Shown here piece by piece: positions 22,801 through 31,299 of a stretch of 32,201 bases of DNA. The stretch covers positions 1 through 32,201 of the forward strand of contig JADFZM010000010.1 in NCBI GenBank assembly GCA_015232535.1. Reading direction: 5' to 3'. A program made the position numbers and the translations under genes. Below the pieces are notes generated by a model. It worked only from the letters and a program-made list of their open reading frames with translations. It ran no database searches and had not been told where the DNA came from. Position 1 is the first letter of the stretch, and the number at the start of each line of letters is the position of its first letter. The stretch comes from Candidatus Omnitrophota bacterium (GTDB taxonomy: Bacteria > Omnitrophota > Gorgyraeia > Zapsychrales > Zapsychraceae).

Positions 22801-24660
22801 TTCGGTAACGCAGAAGGAGATGTGAAGTCTGTTTCACCGATCATGCTTGTGCCAACTTTATCGCGATTTTTATCAATGAATGATCAATTTATTTTACCAG
22901 TCGAAATTTTTAATACCACCGGTCAAGATGGAAAAGTTTCCGTTTCTGTTGAAACATCGGCTGGTTTTGAGATTCAAGGAGAAAAGACAGTTGACGTGGA
23001 TGTAAAGAACGCCGGACAAAGCCTGGTATCGTTTCGTCTTAAATCACCAGTTGTGCCGCAAAAAGGAGAGATCAAGATTTCAGCTATGATGGGTGATAAA
23101 AAAGTTATGCGGTCATTTGAAATTCCTATAAGACCGCCGGTTTCATGGACGTCTACTTCAGGAGTTGGAGAAGTCAAAGCCGGAAACCAAGCTTCTTTTA
23201 AAGTCCCGGGGAATTGGATTGTTGGGACAGGGAAATATAACTTGTCTATTCAGCCTTTGCCGACGCTAAAGCTTGCTGGAGGGCTTAAATTCCTTTTACA
23301 GTATCCTTACGGCTGTGTTGAGCAAGCAACCTCGACGGCTTATCCATTGCTTTATTTAAAGAATCTCGCCGCTAAGGTTGATTCCTTAAAGTATAAACCC
23401 GAAGCCATAACAAATATTATTAATTCGGGTATTGAACGTGTTTTATCTATGCAGACATCAAGGGGTGGTTTTGCGTGGTGGCCGGGAGAAAGGGCAGAAT
23501 ATCTATGGGGAAGCGCTTATGCTATGGATTTTTTAGTTGAGGCTGATAAGGCTGGTTACGCGGTTCCTTACATTGCTAAAACAGCCGGACTCAATTATCT
23601 TGAGACTATTTTATCTGGATCAAAAGATGATTTTACTTTAGAAGCAAAAGCATATAGCGTTTATGTTCTTGCAAAGGCAGGACGCGTTAAATCGTCATGG
23701 ATTCGTAAACTTCAAGAGAAAATTAACGACCTTCCTGAATATTCACGTTTTCATATTGCAGGTGCGTTAGCGATTATGGGGGACAGGAAATCTGTCGATG
23801 AAATTCTAGCTCAAGGATTGGATGATTCAAAAGTCGAGAATGATCAAAGCGGCAATCTTAATTCCTATGTCCGCGAACAGGCTTTGGCTTTGTCTATTTA
23901 TTTGGATACGGCGCCGAATAGTCCGTTTGTTCCGGTTCTTATTAAGCGCATTGAAGATTCTATGAAGGACGGGCGATGGGGAACAACTCAAGAAAACGGT
24001 ATGGCGCTTATTGCGCTTGGCAAATATGCTAAGTTGATGGAAGACAAAGAAGTTGATTTTAAAGGATCAATATTTGTAGATGGTAACAAGGTTATGGATT
24101 TTGATAATAAGTCGAATGCGGATTTAACTGATTTGGATTTAGGCGGAAAAGAAATCCGTATTGATGTTTTAGGGAAAGGCAGCGCCTATTATTATTGGAG
24201 CGCTGAAGGAGTTCCTGTTTCTGATAAAGTTGAGGAGAAAGATTACGGTCTGGTCGTCAGAAGAACGTTCCTTTATAAAGACGGCAAGCCGGTTGATATG
24301 ATGAATCTCAAGCAAGGGGATGTTTTGATGGTGGATATTGCAATTCAAACAAATAATGAGTTAAAGAATCTAGTTATTGAAGATCTTCTGCCTGCGGGTT
24401 TTGAGATCGAGAATCCTCGAATCAGCACAGCTGAGAAAATTGATTGGCCTCAAGGGAGCATAATTGAGCCCGATCACATGGATATTCGTGATGATCGTCT
24501 AGTGCTTTTTACCGACGCTAATGGGAAGTGCCATTTCCGCTATGTTGTCAGAGCGGTCAATAAGGGCGAGTTCATTTTGCCAGCTATTAAAGCGGAGTTG
24601 ATGTATAACCCGAAGGTTTACAGCATAAGCGGACAAGGAAATATAAAAATTGGGGAGTAA
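19825..24660 (+). CDS. Bacterial alpha-2-macroglobulin-like protein
   Basis: 1611 residues from the ATG at 19825, chosen because AGGAG (19814-19818) stands 6 bp upstream; an in-frame start at 19771 lacks one. Bacterial alpha-2-macroglobulins sit in the periplasm and are thought to trap invading proteases through a reactive thioester. The thioester motif is present as YGCVEQ (C1164 to Q1167). TDRGIYRPGE (about 389-398) is the MG2 hallmark, and WQSNVVTDAEGKASVEFTIPDFTG marks the macroglobulin domain before the thioester region. An N-terminal hydrophobic stretch (about 8-30) serves as signal or anchor. The stop overlaps the pbpC start by 1 bp, the classical pairing in which trap and peptidoglycan repair are thought to work together. 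Confidence 0.93.
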   Translation: MKNILKQKWVWITVLFAAINIAGLMKISLIVEGRGDASLFKIVQQKIAGFTLPFLKMGKSVQNYVEQLGFAVNKIEPTVSGAEAGISIELNKSVDPAAIKGYVEVKPETNFFIETDYSGIKLKGDFKPGNTYTVTVLKGMPSTEGGKLGEDYEQTVTISDYDPTAYFKTPGMYMSLKGQQTIPVEYVNLDKLKFKAHKVYDNNVVYMLNNMNEYRFPDDLGVDVFEKEFSLTTKEPNQIKETFINLKELLPTESRGLYYLTIANADTNYYGESSKLILATDIGIVAKQSDSELLVWLSSLADTSPISNTTVKVFSKTNQLLYQGVTDEKGIVQFKDVDFSGNKKPFVITASNDKDSSFLEIEKNVLTETAFDIQGRPYLSSGYEAFLYTDRGIYRPGEKIHLRAIIRGKGVTLPESFPVSVVIMRPDDKEFKKLSGVLSKFGTIDLDIDIPDYALTGAYEANVLLPGNDKSLGSMKFNVEEFIPDNLKVVVKTSQDRFKISEAIPLTVKVQESFGAPAVGRNVSVSYKLKPINFEPKGYKDFSFTDDTKEYTPKTIEVGESVTDKDGQALFTVNLPKDISVPSSTEVAIKTVVKEFGGRAVTNYEVKKVDPYPYYIGIRQEKEGFGLANEPMKFDYVALSSDESQIVSGDLKVKVCKIVWNTILKKDENGKFNYITESKEEPLSEETIKSNGEKGSYSFTPKDYGDFIVRISGVDASSHTVSLKFYVSDPTSSQPWAMERPDRIELKFDREKYAVGDTAKLLIKSPFMGKALITCSTDKQVYINSIDLTSLTQEISIPVDVTFQPNAYCAVSVIRPVAYEDRWSAHRGFGIAPLMMDNSSNEVKIAVDVPEKVEPGQKIKLNISGSGTTEPMELSVALVDDGILRLTGFKTPKPFDFFYGKKANGFLTADIYSLLVPEFTDKKVGADSSPSGDKSGYDAKHVNPINAKRVNPISLWQSNVVTDAEGKASVEFTIPDFTGTLKYMVVAAGDSKFGNAEGDVKSVSPIMLVPTLSRFLSMNDQFILPVEIFNTTGQDGKVSVSVETSAGFEIQGEKTVDVDVKNAGQSLVSFRLKSPVVPQKGEIKISAMMGDKKVMRSFEIPIRPPVSWTSTSGVGEVKAGNQASFKVPGNWIVGTGKYNLSIQPLPTLKLAGGLKFLLQYPYGCVEQATSTAYPLLYLKNLAAKVDSLKYKPEAITNIINSGIERVLSMQTSRGGFAWWPGERAEYLWGSAYAMDFLVEADKAGYAVPYIAKTAGLNYLETILSGSKDDFTLEAKAYSVYVLAKAGRVKSSWIRKLQEKINDLPEYSRFHIAGALAIMGDRKSVDEILAQGLDDSKVENDQSGNLNSYVREQALALSIYLDTAPNSPFVPVLIKRIEDSMKDGRWGTTQENGMALIALGKYAKLMEDKEVDFKGSIFVDGNKVMDFDNKSNADLTDLDLGGKEIRIDVLGKGSAYYYWSAEGVPVSDKVEEKDYGLVVRRTFLYKDGKPVDMMNLKQGDVLMVDIAIQTNNELKNLVIEDLLPAGFEIENPRISTAEKIDWPQGSIIEPDHMDIRDDRLVLFTDANGKCHFRYVVRAVNKGEFILPAIKAELMYNPKVYSISGQGNIKIGE

Positions 24661-26768
24661 TGAAAACAATATTCTTAAATAATAAAGTATCTTTTACTCT
24701 TAAGGTGACGGGGGCAGTTGTTTTATCAAGTATTCTGCTTTACGTTGGGATATTAGCTGCGTTCCCGTTTCCATATGACACTATTAAGAACATTCATTAC
24801 TCCACGATTGTCTATGATAAAGATGGAGAGACGTTGCATGCTTTCACAAATGTTGACGGTCGATGGCTTCTGCCTGTCCAATTAAATGAAATCAATCCGT
24901 CTTTTATTAATGCGACAATCGCTGCGGAGGATAGGGATTTTAAAAAACATCATGGTGTTGATTTAAGTGCGATTTTTCGCGCGGTCTGGCAGAACATTTC
25001 TAATCGCAGGGTTATTTCTGGGGCATCAACTTTAAGCATGCAAACAATTAGGCTTTTAGAAAACCGCCATAGAAATTATCTCAATAAATTGATTGAAACT
25101 GTTCACGCCATACGTTTAGAAACGTTGTACTCAAAAGATGAAATTCTTAAGATGTATTTTGAGCTCGCGCCTTATGGTGGCAATGTTCATGGTATTAAAG
25201 CAGCAGCTAGGAAGTATTTTAATAAAAGCCCAAAAGATTTAACTCTTTCTGAGAGTGCACTACTGGCTGGCTTGCCGCAATCACCATCACGTTTAAGGCC
25301 GGATCGTTACCCACAGAGAGCACAAAAGCGACGAGATATGGTTCTTTTATGCATGCTTCAAACAGGATATATCGACCAGAAACATTATGATCTAGCAAAA
25401 GCAGATCCTGTTGTTAAAACTTCGTATTCGTTTCCGTTTGAAACTCCTCATTTCGCCTATATAGCGAAGAAAGCTTCTGACAATTCTGAAATTACCACTA
25501 CCATTGATTCTAAAATTCAGCATTTTGCAGAGGGCGTGCTTAAGTCTTCTGTAGATAAATTGCGGGACAGTGGCGTTACTAACGGCGCAATCGTTATTAT
25601 TGAAAACGCTACTGGAAAAGTCCGGGCTTACGTCGGATCTGCGGATTTCTTTTCCAAAAATGATTTTGGTCAGGTGGACGGAGCTTTAAGCGGGAGAAGT
25701 CCGGGATCAGCGTTAAAGCCTTTTACTTACGCTTTGGGATTTGATAGTAGGATGTATTCAACCGAAACACAGATTGATGATTCAGCGTCTCGTTATTCTG
25801 AGTATTTGCCACGAAATTATGATAAAAAATTTCGAGGGATGGTAAGCGTGCGTGATGCCTTGGTTGATTCCTTGAATATCCCGGCGGTTGAAGTTTTAGA
25901 TAATGTTGGATATGTGAAGCTTTATGATTTGCTAAAAGAGGATGGACTTACCACCTTAAAGAAGAATCCTGAAGCGTATGGGCTTTCTTTAACATTAGGA
26001 TCGCCGGAAGTAAAACTTTTAGAGTTAACAAATGCTTATGCGTCTTTGGCCAGGCTTGGGGTTTATAAGCCATATAAGATTGTTGAAGAAAATAGCATTG
26101 ATGTCGGCCGTCGAGTTGTTTCTGAAGGCGCTGCATATCTGATCGCCGATATTTTATCAGATTCATCTCGATTAGAAAGTGTTGGGCTTTATCGCAATGA
26201 AAAAGTAACGCCTAAGGTTGTTTTTAAAACAGGAACATCTTATGGGCAGAGAGATGCATGGACGTTTGCCTATAATCCAGAGTTTACAATTGGTGTATGG
26301 TTGGGCAATTTTTCAGGACGTTCTTCAAAAGCATTGGTCGGGTTAGAATCGGCAACGCCGGTTGCATTTAAGATCTTTGATTGGATGTATGCGAATAAGA
26401 AGGCGCCGTGGTTTGATATGCCGCAAACAGTGAAAGTTCGCAGTGGCAAAGATTTGTTTGTTAAGAATTCCCATGCGCCTGAAACGAAATCTTTAACACC
26501 AAGAGAACAAGATAAACCTAATATTGTTTCGCCTGCGGGCGGAGCAGAGTATTTTATTTCTGGACCTCAAAATATTGTTCCCGAGCTTCCCTTTAGCGCA
26601 AAGCCGGGTATGGGCGCCAGCGAGCTTTATTGGTTTTTAAATGGTCAATTCTTGAGCAAGGTTTTGCCCGGAGAGAAGTTCTTCTGGGAAATGCACCCCG
26701 GGCAATATCAGTTGACCTGCGCGGATAATTTAGGGCGCAGTACGGGCGTAAGCTTTTATGTCAGATAA
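24660..26768 (+). CDS. pbpC: Penicillin-binding protein 1C (bifunctional transglycosylase/transpeptidase)
   Basis: This 702-residue inner-membrane protein has one N-terminal anchor (about 16-36). The GT51 transglycosylase domain has the catalytic E90 in AAEDRDF, GASTLSMQ (121-128) and the YGGN/AARKYF motifs. The transpeptidase domain has S350-x-x-K353 (SALK), S404-L-N406 and K523-T-G-T-S. The end (about 610-702) matches the C-terminal domain of PBP1C and carries a WFLNGQFL segment. Length is close to E. coli PBP1C (about 770). TAATG coupling to the alpha-2-macroglobulin gene implies co-translation. All catalytic motifs are intact. Confidence 0.94.
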   Translation: MKTIFLNNKVSFTLKVTGAVVLSSILLYVGILAAFPFPYDTIKNIHYSTIVYDKDGETLHAFTNVDGRWLLPVQLNEINPSFINATIAAEDRDFKKHHGVDLSAIFRAVWQNISNRRVISGASTLSMQTIRLLENRHRNYLNKLIETVHAIRLETLYSKDEILKMYFELAPYGGNVHGIKAAARKYFNKSPKDLTLSESALLAGLPQSPSRLRPDRYPQRAQKRRDMVLLCMLQTGYIDQKHYDLAKADPVVKTSYSFPFETPHFAYIAKKASDNSEITTTIDSKIQHFAEGVLKSSVDKLRDSGVTNGAIVIIENATGKVRAYVGSADFFSKNDFGQVDGALSGRSPGSALKPFTYALGFDSRMYSTETQIDDSASRYSEYLPRNYDKKFRGMVSVRDALVDSLNIPAVEVLDNVGYVKLYDLLKEDGLTTLKKNPEAYGLSLTLGSPEVKLLELTNAYASLARLGVYKPYKIVEENSIDVGRRVVSEGAAYLIADILSDSSRLESVGLYRNEKVTPKVVFKTGTSYGQRDAWTFAYNPEFTIGVWLGNFSGRSSKALVGLESATPVAFKIFDWMYANKKAPWFDMPQTVKVRSGKDLFVKNSHAPETKSLTPREQDKPNIVSPAGGAEYFISGPQNIVPELPFSAKPGMGASELYWFLNGQFLSKVLPGEKFFWEMHPGQYQLTCADNLGRSTGVSFYVR

Positions 26769-26789
26769 AAGAATGAAAATGTGTATTCT

Positions 26790-27440
26790 ATGAAAACCTT
26801 TGTTATCTCAGATATTCACGGTGCTTATAAAGCATTTTTGCAATGCTTAGAGAAAGCGGCTTTTGATAAAGAACAGGATAGGTTGATTTGCCTTGGTGAT
26901 GTTTGCGACCGAGGGGAAAAAGTTAAGGAATGTATCGACGAATTGTTAACAATAAAGAATCTTGTATATATATTGGGGAATCATGACGCCTGGACGTTGG
27001 ATTGGGCTATCAATGGAAATCCCGTCAAAGAATGGATGGAGCAAGGGGGAGCTGAAACAGCTTTTTCTTATAAAGGCATTGGGATGCCGAAGGATCATAT
27101 TAGATTGCTTGCTAAAGCGCCTTTATGGTTTATAGAAAATAATCGGTTATTTCTTCATGCCGGGTTTGATACCGATCGCGGCGTAAAAGAAACTCCGAAT
27201 GAAATGTTATTCTGGGATCGTGCGCTGGTGATTGCCGCGAGAGGACTTCATAGAACATGCCCGGAGTGGAAGTTCGGCGGGTATGAAGAAATATTTGTCG
27301 GGCATACCCCAACCACGATTTATTGCAAAAAGACGCCGATCAGGTTTTGTAATGTCTGGATGATCGACACGGGCGCCGGATTTGGTGAATATTTAACCAT
27401 AATGGATATTGATACCAAAGAATTTTGGCAGGTGAAATAG
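26790..27440 (+). CDS. Calcineurin-type metallophosphoesterase (PrpA/ApaH-like)
   Basis: This 216-residue cytosolic phosphoesterase has the binuclear metal motifs in order: DIHG near the N-terminus, GDVCDRG, GNHDAW, LHAGFD and GHTPT. The size and motifs fit bacterial Ser/Thr protein phosphatases and diadenosine tetraphosphatase-like enzymes; the substrate cannot be decided from sequence. The ATG at 26790 is preferred over the GTG at 26781 because it opens directly with KTFVISDIHG. There is no strong Shine-Dalgarno. It follows pbpC by 21 bp and may be read through from that operon. Confidence 0.88.
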   Translation: MKTFVISDIHGAYKAFLQCLEKAAFDKEQDRLICLGDVCDRGEKVKECIDELLTIKNLVYILGNHDAWTLDWAINGNPVKEWMEQGGAETAFSYKGIGMPKDHIRLLAKAPLWFIENNRLFLHAGFDTDRGVKETPNEMLFWDRALVIAARGLHRTCPEWKFGGYEEIFVGHTPTTIYCKKTPIRFCNVWMIDTGAGFGEYLTIMDIDTKEFWQVK

Positions 27441-27596
27441 TTTTAAATGAGAGATAAGGATATTCTTTAATTTTAATCTGATGCCGTATGTTTTTGTTGA
27501 TTAATGAATTTTTAATATCTAAAATAAGGGCATGCAAATGAGGAATAATAGAAAAACATCTGATATATGAATAGTTAATATTAGGAGCAATATTAT

Positions 27597-29666
27597 ATGG
27601 TCGACATAGCTGAACTAAAAAAACTGTTTGATGAATATATTGCATCCTGCGATTTGGAGAAATCTCGGGAAATTTGGGAGAGACAAAGTGCGAAGTTCAG
27701 AGATTTTTGGAAAAACAAGATTATGGATGGCACGGGGGATCTTACTGAAGAAGTGATGTCGCCAATCATCATGATTCTTGATTCACAAGCAAAAGGCATT
27801 AAAGGTTCTGGAGTTGAGCCTGTTTGCAAACCCATGGGCATTACCCAAAATAGATGGTATAGGCTTATTAGAGATATAAAAAATGATAATCTTCTAAAGG
27901 GGCTTTTGGACAAATTATTCAATACCATTTCCGAGAAAGAACAAATAAAAAAAATTAATGAAATATATGAAAGTTATCACAACCCTCTTACAGGTAAAAC
28001 AGGTTCGATATTGAACGATTTACTTTTTGCTTATAATCCCCTAGAAAATCTTAGTGTTGTATCTTTAAATCATAGATTCATGATTATTGAAGCCTTTGAA
28101 TTGGGCAATGTAACAGAACTCCAAAAGCTATCTTTCGGCGAGCAAGTAATTCAATCCAGAAATTTGATATTGAGTTTGAAATCAAAGTTGGGATTAAGTA
28201 TTAGCAACAGAATATTTTCAAAAGCATTTTATAGGGCTAATCCTAAAGCCGAGCCCATTCATGCAATTTGGTATAGCAAGAAAGAAGATGCCTCTCCTAA
28301 AGAGAGAAAGCGCAAGGACTCTAAGCAGGGCACAGCTAAGAATGGCGGGGATGCACAATTATCTTTAGAGATTGAAGAAGATGACGCACCAATAGAGATT
28401 GATTTGAAAGATAAGAGAGTATATTCAGATAAAGGCGATCCATCTATCTATGAATTAGCACGACAAAATAAAAGAGGAAATCTTAAGCTAGACCCAGAGT
28501 TTCAAAGATTTTATATATGGGATGACATAACAGCAAGCCGTTTAATCGAGTCTATCTTTCTAGAAGTTCCAATCCCAATAATTTATTTAGCGGAAGAGCA
28601 AGGAGAAACTTATTCAGTTATTGATGGGCAGCAAAGACTAAAATCATTATTTAGATTTTTAGACAATGAGTTAGAGTTAACCGGCTTACAGATTTTTAAG
28701 GAATTAAATAGCAAGAAGTTTCAGAATCTGAGTGCAAAATTGCAGAATGAGTTTGAGAATTATACAATCAGGGTTATTAAAATAGAGAAGCAATCTCATC
28801 CGGCAGTAAAGTTTGAGATATTTGAACGATTGAACAGAGGTTCGTTTAAATTGAATGATCAGGAATTGAGGAATTGTATCTATCGGGGGAAATACAACAG
28901 CTTGCTAAAAGATTTGGCTGAAGATAAAGACTTTATGTTCTTATTAGGATTGACGGAGCCTCACAACAGGATGTTTGATCGAGAACTAGTACTTAGATTC
29001 TTGTCATTTTATCACAATACCTATCTGAATTATGTACCTCCCATGAAGCAATTCTTTAATTTAGACATGGAGAAATACAGGGATTTAACTCCAGAACATG
29101 AGAAGGAATTACGTGTTGTATTTAAGAAATCAGTACAATTAACAAAAACAGTATTCGGGCGCAATGCTTTTAAGAGATTTATGCCGGGCACAGAGAAAGA
29201 TTTAAATGGGCTTTGGGAAGAACGCAGGATTAACCAAGCTTTATGTGATGTTATTATGTTTGGTTTTACGAAATATGCCCAGAATCAGGTTGTGCCTTTG
29301 GCTGATGCGATAAGAGAGGAGCTAATTTGGCTGATGACTCATGATCAGGAGTTTATTGATTCAATTCTGATAAGCACAAGCAGTCGGGAAAAAGTATACA
29401 CTCGCTTTGAGAAATGGATTCATTCATTAAAAGAAGTCCTAGGTGCGCCTAATAGAGAGGGTAGAAATTTTAGTATTTCATTGAAGGAACAGCTTTTTAA
29501 AGCAAACTCTACTTGTGCTATCCCCAGTTGTAATCAGCGGATTTTAACTGTTGATGATTCCGAAGTGGATCATATAGAATTTTATTGGAGAGGGGGGAAA
29601 ACCGTAGCTTCCAATGCTCGATTAGTTCATAGGTATTGCAATAGGGCGCGCGGAGGACGCGAATAA
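27597..29666 (+). CDS. DUF262 (GmrSD/ParB-like) and HNH nuclease protein, putative defence factor
   Basis: This 689-residue protein starts at 27597 with AGGAG (27583-27587) 9 bp upstream. A DUF262 domain (about 270-470) shows PEFQRFYIW and the hallmark IDGQQRL (342-348), a ParB/Srx-like nucleotide-binding fold found in GmrSD type IV restriction enzymes. The C-terminus is an HNH nuclease: a CxxxxC pair at about 640 and 645, DH at 658-659, then N, H and YCN. An N-terminal region of about 270 residues, with an acidic and lysine-rich linker (about 240-280), is not one I recognise. A role in cutting modified phage DNA is an inference from family. The neighbouring AbiE pair supports a defence context. 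The gene stands alone. Confidence 0.82.
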   Translation: MVDIAELKKLFDEYIASCDLEKSREIWERQSAKFRDFWKNKIMDGTGDLTEEVMSPIIMILDSQAKGIKGSGVEPVCKPMGITQNRWYRLIRDIKNDNLLKGLLDKLFNTISEKEQIKKINEIYESYHNPLTGKTGSILNDLLFAYNPLENLSVVSLNHRFMIIEAFELGNVTELQKLSFGEQVIQSRNLILSLKSKLGLSISNRIFSKAFYRANPKAEPIHAIWYSKKEDASPKERKRKDSKQGTAKNGGDAQLSLEIEEDDAPIEIDLKDKRVYSDKGDPSIYELARQNKRGNLKLDPEFQRFYIWDDITASRLIESIFLEVPIPIIYLAEEQGETYSVIDGQQRLKSLFRFLDNELELTGLQIFKELNSKKFQNLSAKLQNEFENYTIRVIKIEKQSHPAVKFEIFERLNRGSFKLNDQELRNCIYRGKYNSLLKDLAEDKDFMFLLGLTEPHNRMFDRELVLRFLSFYHNTYLNYVPPMKQFFNLDMEKYRDLTPEHEKELRVVFKKSVQLTKTVFGRNAFKRFMPGTEKDLNGLWEERRINQALCDVIMFGFTKYAQNQVVPLADAIREELIWLMTHDQEFIDSILISTSSREKVYTRFEKWIHSLKEVLGAPNREGRNFSISLKEQLFKANSTCAIPSCNQRILTVDDSEVDHIEFYWRGGKTVASNARLVHRYCNRARGGRE

Positions 29667-29790
29667 GCAATCTGGCTTGAGTAAAAAGCAAAGATAGTTA
29701 ATATAACCCTGATTATGATAAGAAGAAGAATATCAAGAGAGGAAAGTCAAAACGATGTCTTTACAAAATTTATTTTAACACATTAACCTT

Positions 29791-29813
29791 CCTTACCCCT
29801 ATATCGGGTGAGG
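29791..29813 (+). other. Hairpin in the leader of the next gene
   Basis: An 8-bp stem (29791-29798 with 29806-29813, one T-G pair) with a 7-nt loop ends 8 bp before the AGGAGG ribosome-binding site at 29822. No T tract follows. It could affect translation of the gene at 29832 or be incidental. Confidence 0.3.
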
Positions 29814-29831
29814 ATTATACCAGGAGGTGTT

Positions 29832-30281
29832 ATGAAGAAGCGCATTCTTATTTTAATCCTGTTATCTGTAAGTCTTGTGTTTTCTCCGGATCGTATTTTA
29901 AAGGCTGAGCAAAGTTCCAATGAATTGCAGGAAGGCAGATTTATTATTATAATGCAGAACGGTAGAGCAATAAAAAACACAAGGATTCCAGCTATTGTTT
30001 TAGATAGTTATAGAGGTATAATATGGACTTGTCAGAATCTACAGGATGGGATTCCATTATGGGTAATGGTTGATTTGGGGAAGAACGGAAATAAGCCTAT
30101 GACCAAAAAGAAATATATAGCCAGAATGTTAGAGTGGCAAGATGCTGATTTGAGAATGCCTGCCATGGTTCTGGATATTGAAGAAGGGATAGTTTGGAAT
30201 TGTCCTAATATTATTGATGGTAAAGCAACTTGGATAGAAAAGAAACTTAATGAAGAATTGTTTAGGGCTAGTAATGAATAG
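29832..30281 (+). CDS. Small secreted protein with duplicated IPAxVLD...W motif, unknown function
   Basis: 149 residues from the ATG at 29832, with AGGAGG at 29822-29827. A signal peptide covers about residues 1-25 (KKRILILILLSVSLVFSPDRILKAEQ). The mature part holds two similar segments: RIPAIVLDSYRGIIWTCQNL with PLWV, and RMPAMVLDIEEGIVWNCPNI with TWIE, about 65 residues apart. Each has a beta-like core and one W-x-C. The pair of cysteines could form a disulfide in the periplasm. I do not recognise the family. The stop overlaps the start of a tiny lipoprotein gene by 8 bp. Confidence 0.72.
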   Translation: MKKRILILILLSVSLVFSPDRILKAEQSSNELQEGRFIIIMQNGRAIKNTRIPAIVLDSYRGIIWTCQNLQDGIPLWVMVDLGKNGNKPMTKKKYIARMLEWQDADLRMPAMVLDIEEGIVWNCPNIIDGKATWIEKKLNEELFRASNE

Positions 30282-30423
30282 GTTATTTTATTTCTATATT
30301 AGTAGCTTTCTTTTTTTCTCTTTAATGACGACAGGCTGTTCTTCCGGTTACCATAGAGATGCCTCTGGGATTTTAAAAACAGGAACGAGAACAGATATCG
30401 GTAATTATAAAGGGGACAACTGA
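30274..30423 (+). CDS. 49-residue putative lipoprotein overlapping the upstream gene
   Basis: The ATG at 30274 lies inside the end of the previous gene (8-bp overlap), suggesting coupled translation. The peptide opens with a hydrophobic stretch MNRLFYFYISSFLFFSLM, then TTGCSSG, a lipobox-like site with the cysteine at residue 22. The mature part is only 28 residues, polar and rich in Gly and Thr. If lipidated it would be a membrane-anchored mini-lipoprotein working with the secreted protein encoded before it. It has no Shine-Dalgarno of its own except within the coding part of its neighbour. Function unknown. Confidence 0.6.
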   Translation: MNRLFYFYISSFLFFSLMTTGCSSGYHRDASGILKTGTRTDIGNYKGDN

Positions 30424-30592
30424 TTTCGCTTCCGTAATTTCAGGAAGGGAATTCCGGGAAGATTCTGGCACGAGGATAATCCCGGGGTTATTTTACGATG
30501 TGAATAGAGCAAATTTATTGTGACTAATTCTAGAGACAAGCTCAACGAAGCTAAATTATTTTAGGAGAAATGAGGAGGGCATTCTTCGGATA

Positions 30593-30631
30593 TTGACACT
30601 GCGTTTCAGTTATGATACACTAATGTCATAA
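30593..30631 (+). promoter_or_regulatory. Promoter and palindromic operator of the abiE pair
   Basis: TTGACA (30593-30598), 17-bp spacer, TACACT (30616-30621). An inverted repeat TTATGA (30610-30615) and TCATAA (30626-30631) with a 10-bp spacer brackets the -10. AbiEi antitoxins are known to repress their own operon by binding repeats in the promoter, so this is a likely operator. The predicted start lies only about 5 nt before the ATG. Confidence 0.75.
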
Positions 30632-30633
30632 AT

Positions 30634-31299
30634 ATGAAAAGCAAGAAAAACTTATTAGAACAATTAAAGCTTTTACCCCACTTTAGCAAAGACAGCTTGT
30701 ATCAGCTTGGTAAGCAATTAGGGCTTGCAGACGCTACGGTAGATACTTATATTAGCCGATTTCTAAAGTATAAAGAAATCTATCAGCTTAAAAATGGGCT
30801 ATACGTATCAACCGATTTCTTCAACAAAAACAGAACTGATATTTCTTATTCTTTTTACTTGGCGAACATTATACGCACACCTTCATATGTCAGTTCATGG
30901 TCTGCTTTACAATTTTACAATCTTACTACAGAAGCTATCCGCAGCGTTATCTCCGTTACCCCAAAAGTGACAAGGAATTATAAGACAAAAGCTGGAAATT
31001 TCGACTATCAGTCCATAAACAAGAATCTTTTTGGTAATTTTATTTTAAAACGAGGGAAAATTGCATCGGTTGAATTGCCTCTATTATCGGAATCGAAAGT
31101 GAGGTTTGATTTTTTTATTGCTTCACCAGCAAAAGCTTTGTTTGATTTACTCTATTTCCGGACTCGCCAATTCCGAGGAGTTGAATTGAAAAACATTAAA
31201 GACGTTATTGACGACTTGAGGATAGATTTTGATGAAATGGACAATAAAGAACGGGACCAATTCCATATAATGATTAAAAGGCATATTAACAATGAGTGA
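30634..31299 (+). CDS. abiEi: AbiEi-type antitoxin / transcriptional repressor
   Basis: This 221-residue protein is the antitoxin of a type IV toxin-antitoxin pair. The N-terminal winged helix (about 10-60) reads QLGKQLGLADATVDTYISRF, then YQLKNGLYV, the usual AbiEi DNA-binding layout. The rest fits the C-terminal antitoxin domain, with SSWSALQFYNL and SPAKALFDLLYFR. Type IV antitoxins oppose the toxin without direct contact and also repress the operon. The ATG at 30634 has no Shine-Dalgarno, and the promoter leaves hardly any leader. The stop overlaps the toxin start by 8 bp. Confidence 0.88.
   Translation: MKSKKNLLEQLKLLPHFSKDSLYQLGKQLGLADATVDTYISRFLKYKEIYQLKNGLYVSTDFFNKNRTDISYSFYLANIIRTPSYVSSWSALQFYNLTTEAIRSVISVTPKVTRNYKTKAGNFDYQSINKNLFGNFILKRGKIASVELPLLSESKVRFDFFIASPAKALFDLLYFRTRQFRGVELKNIKDVIDDLRIDFDEMDNKERDQFHIMIKRHINNE

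Noticed and set aside
30424-30592. Gene or RNA in the gap before the abiE promoter
   Set aside because: No start with a plausible frame and no strong hairpin; ATAATCCCGGGGTTAT leaves no room for a loop.
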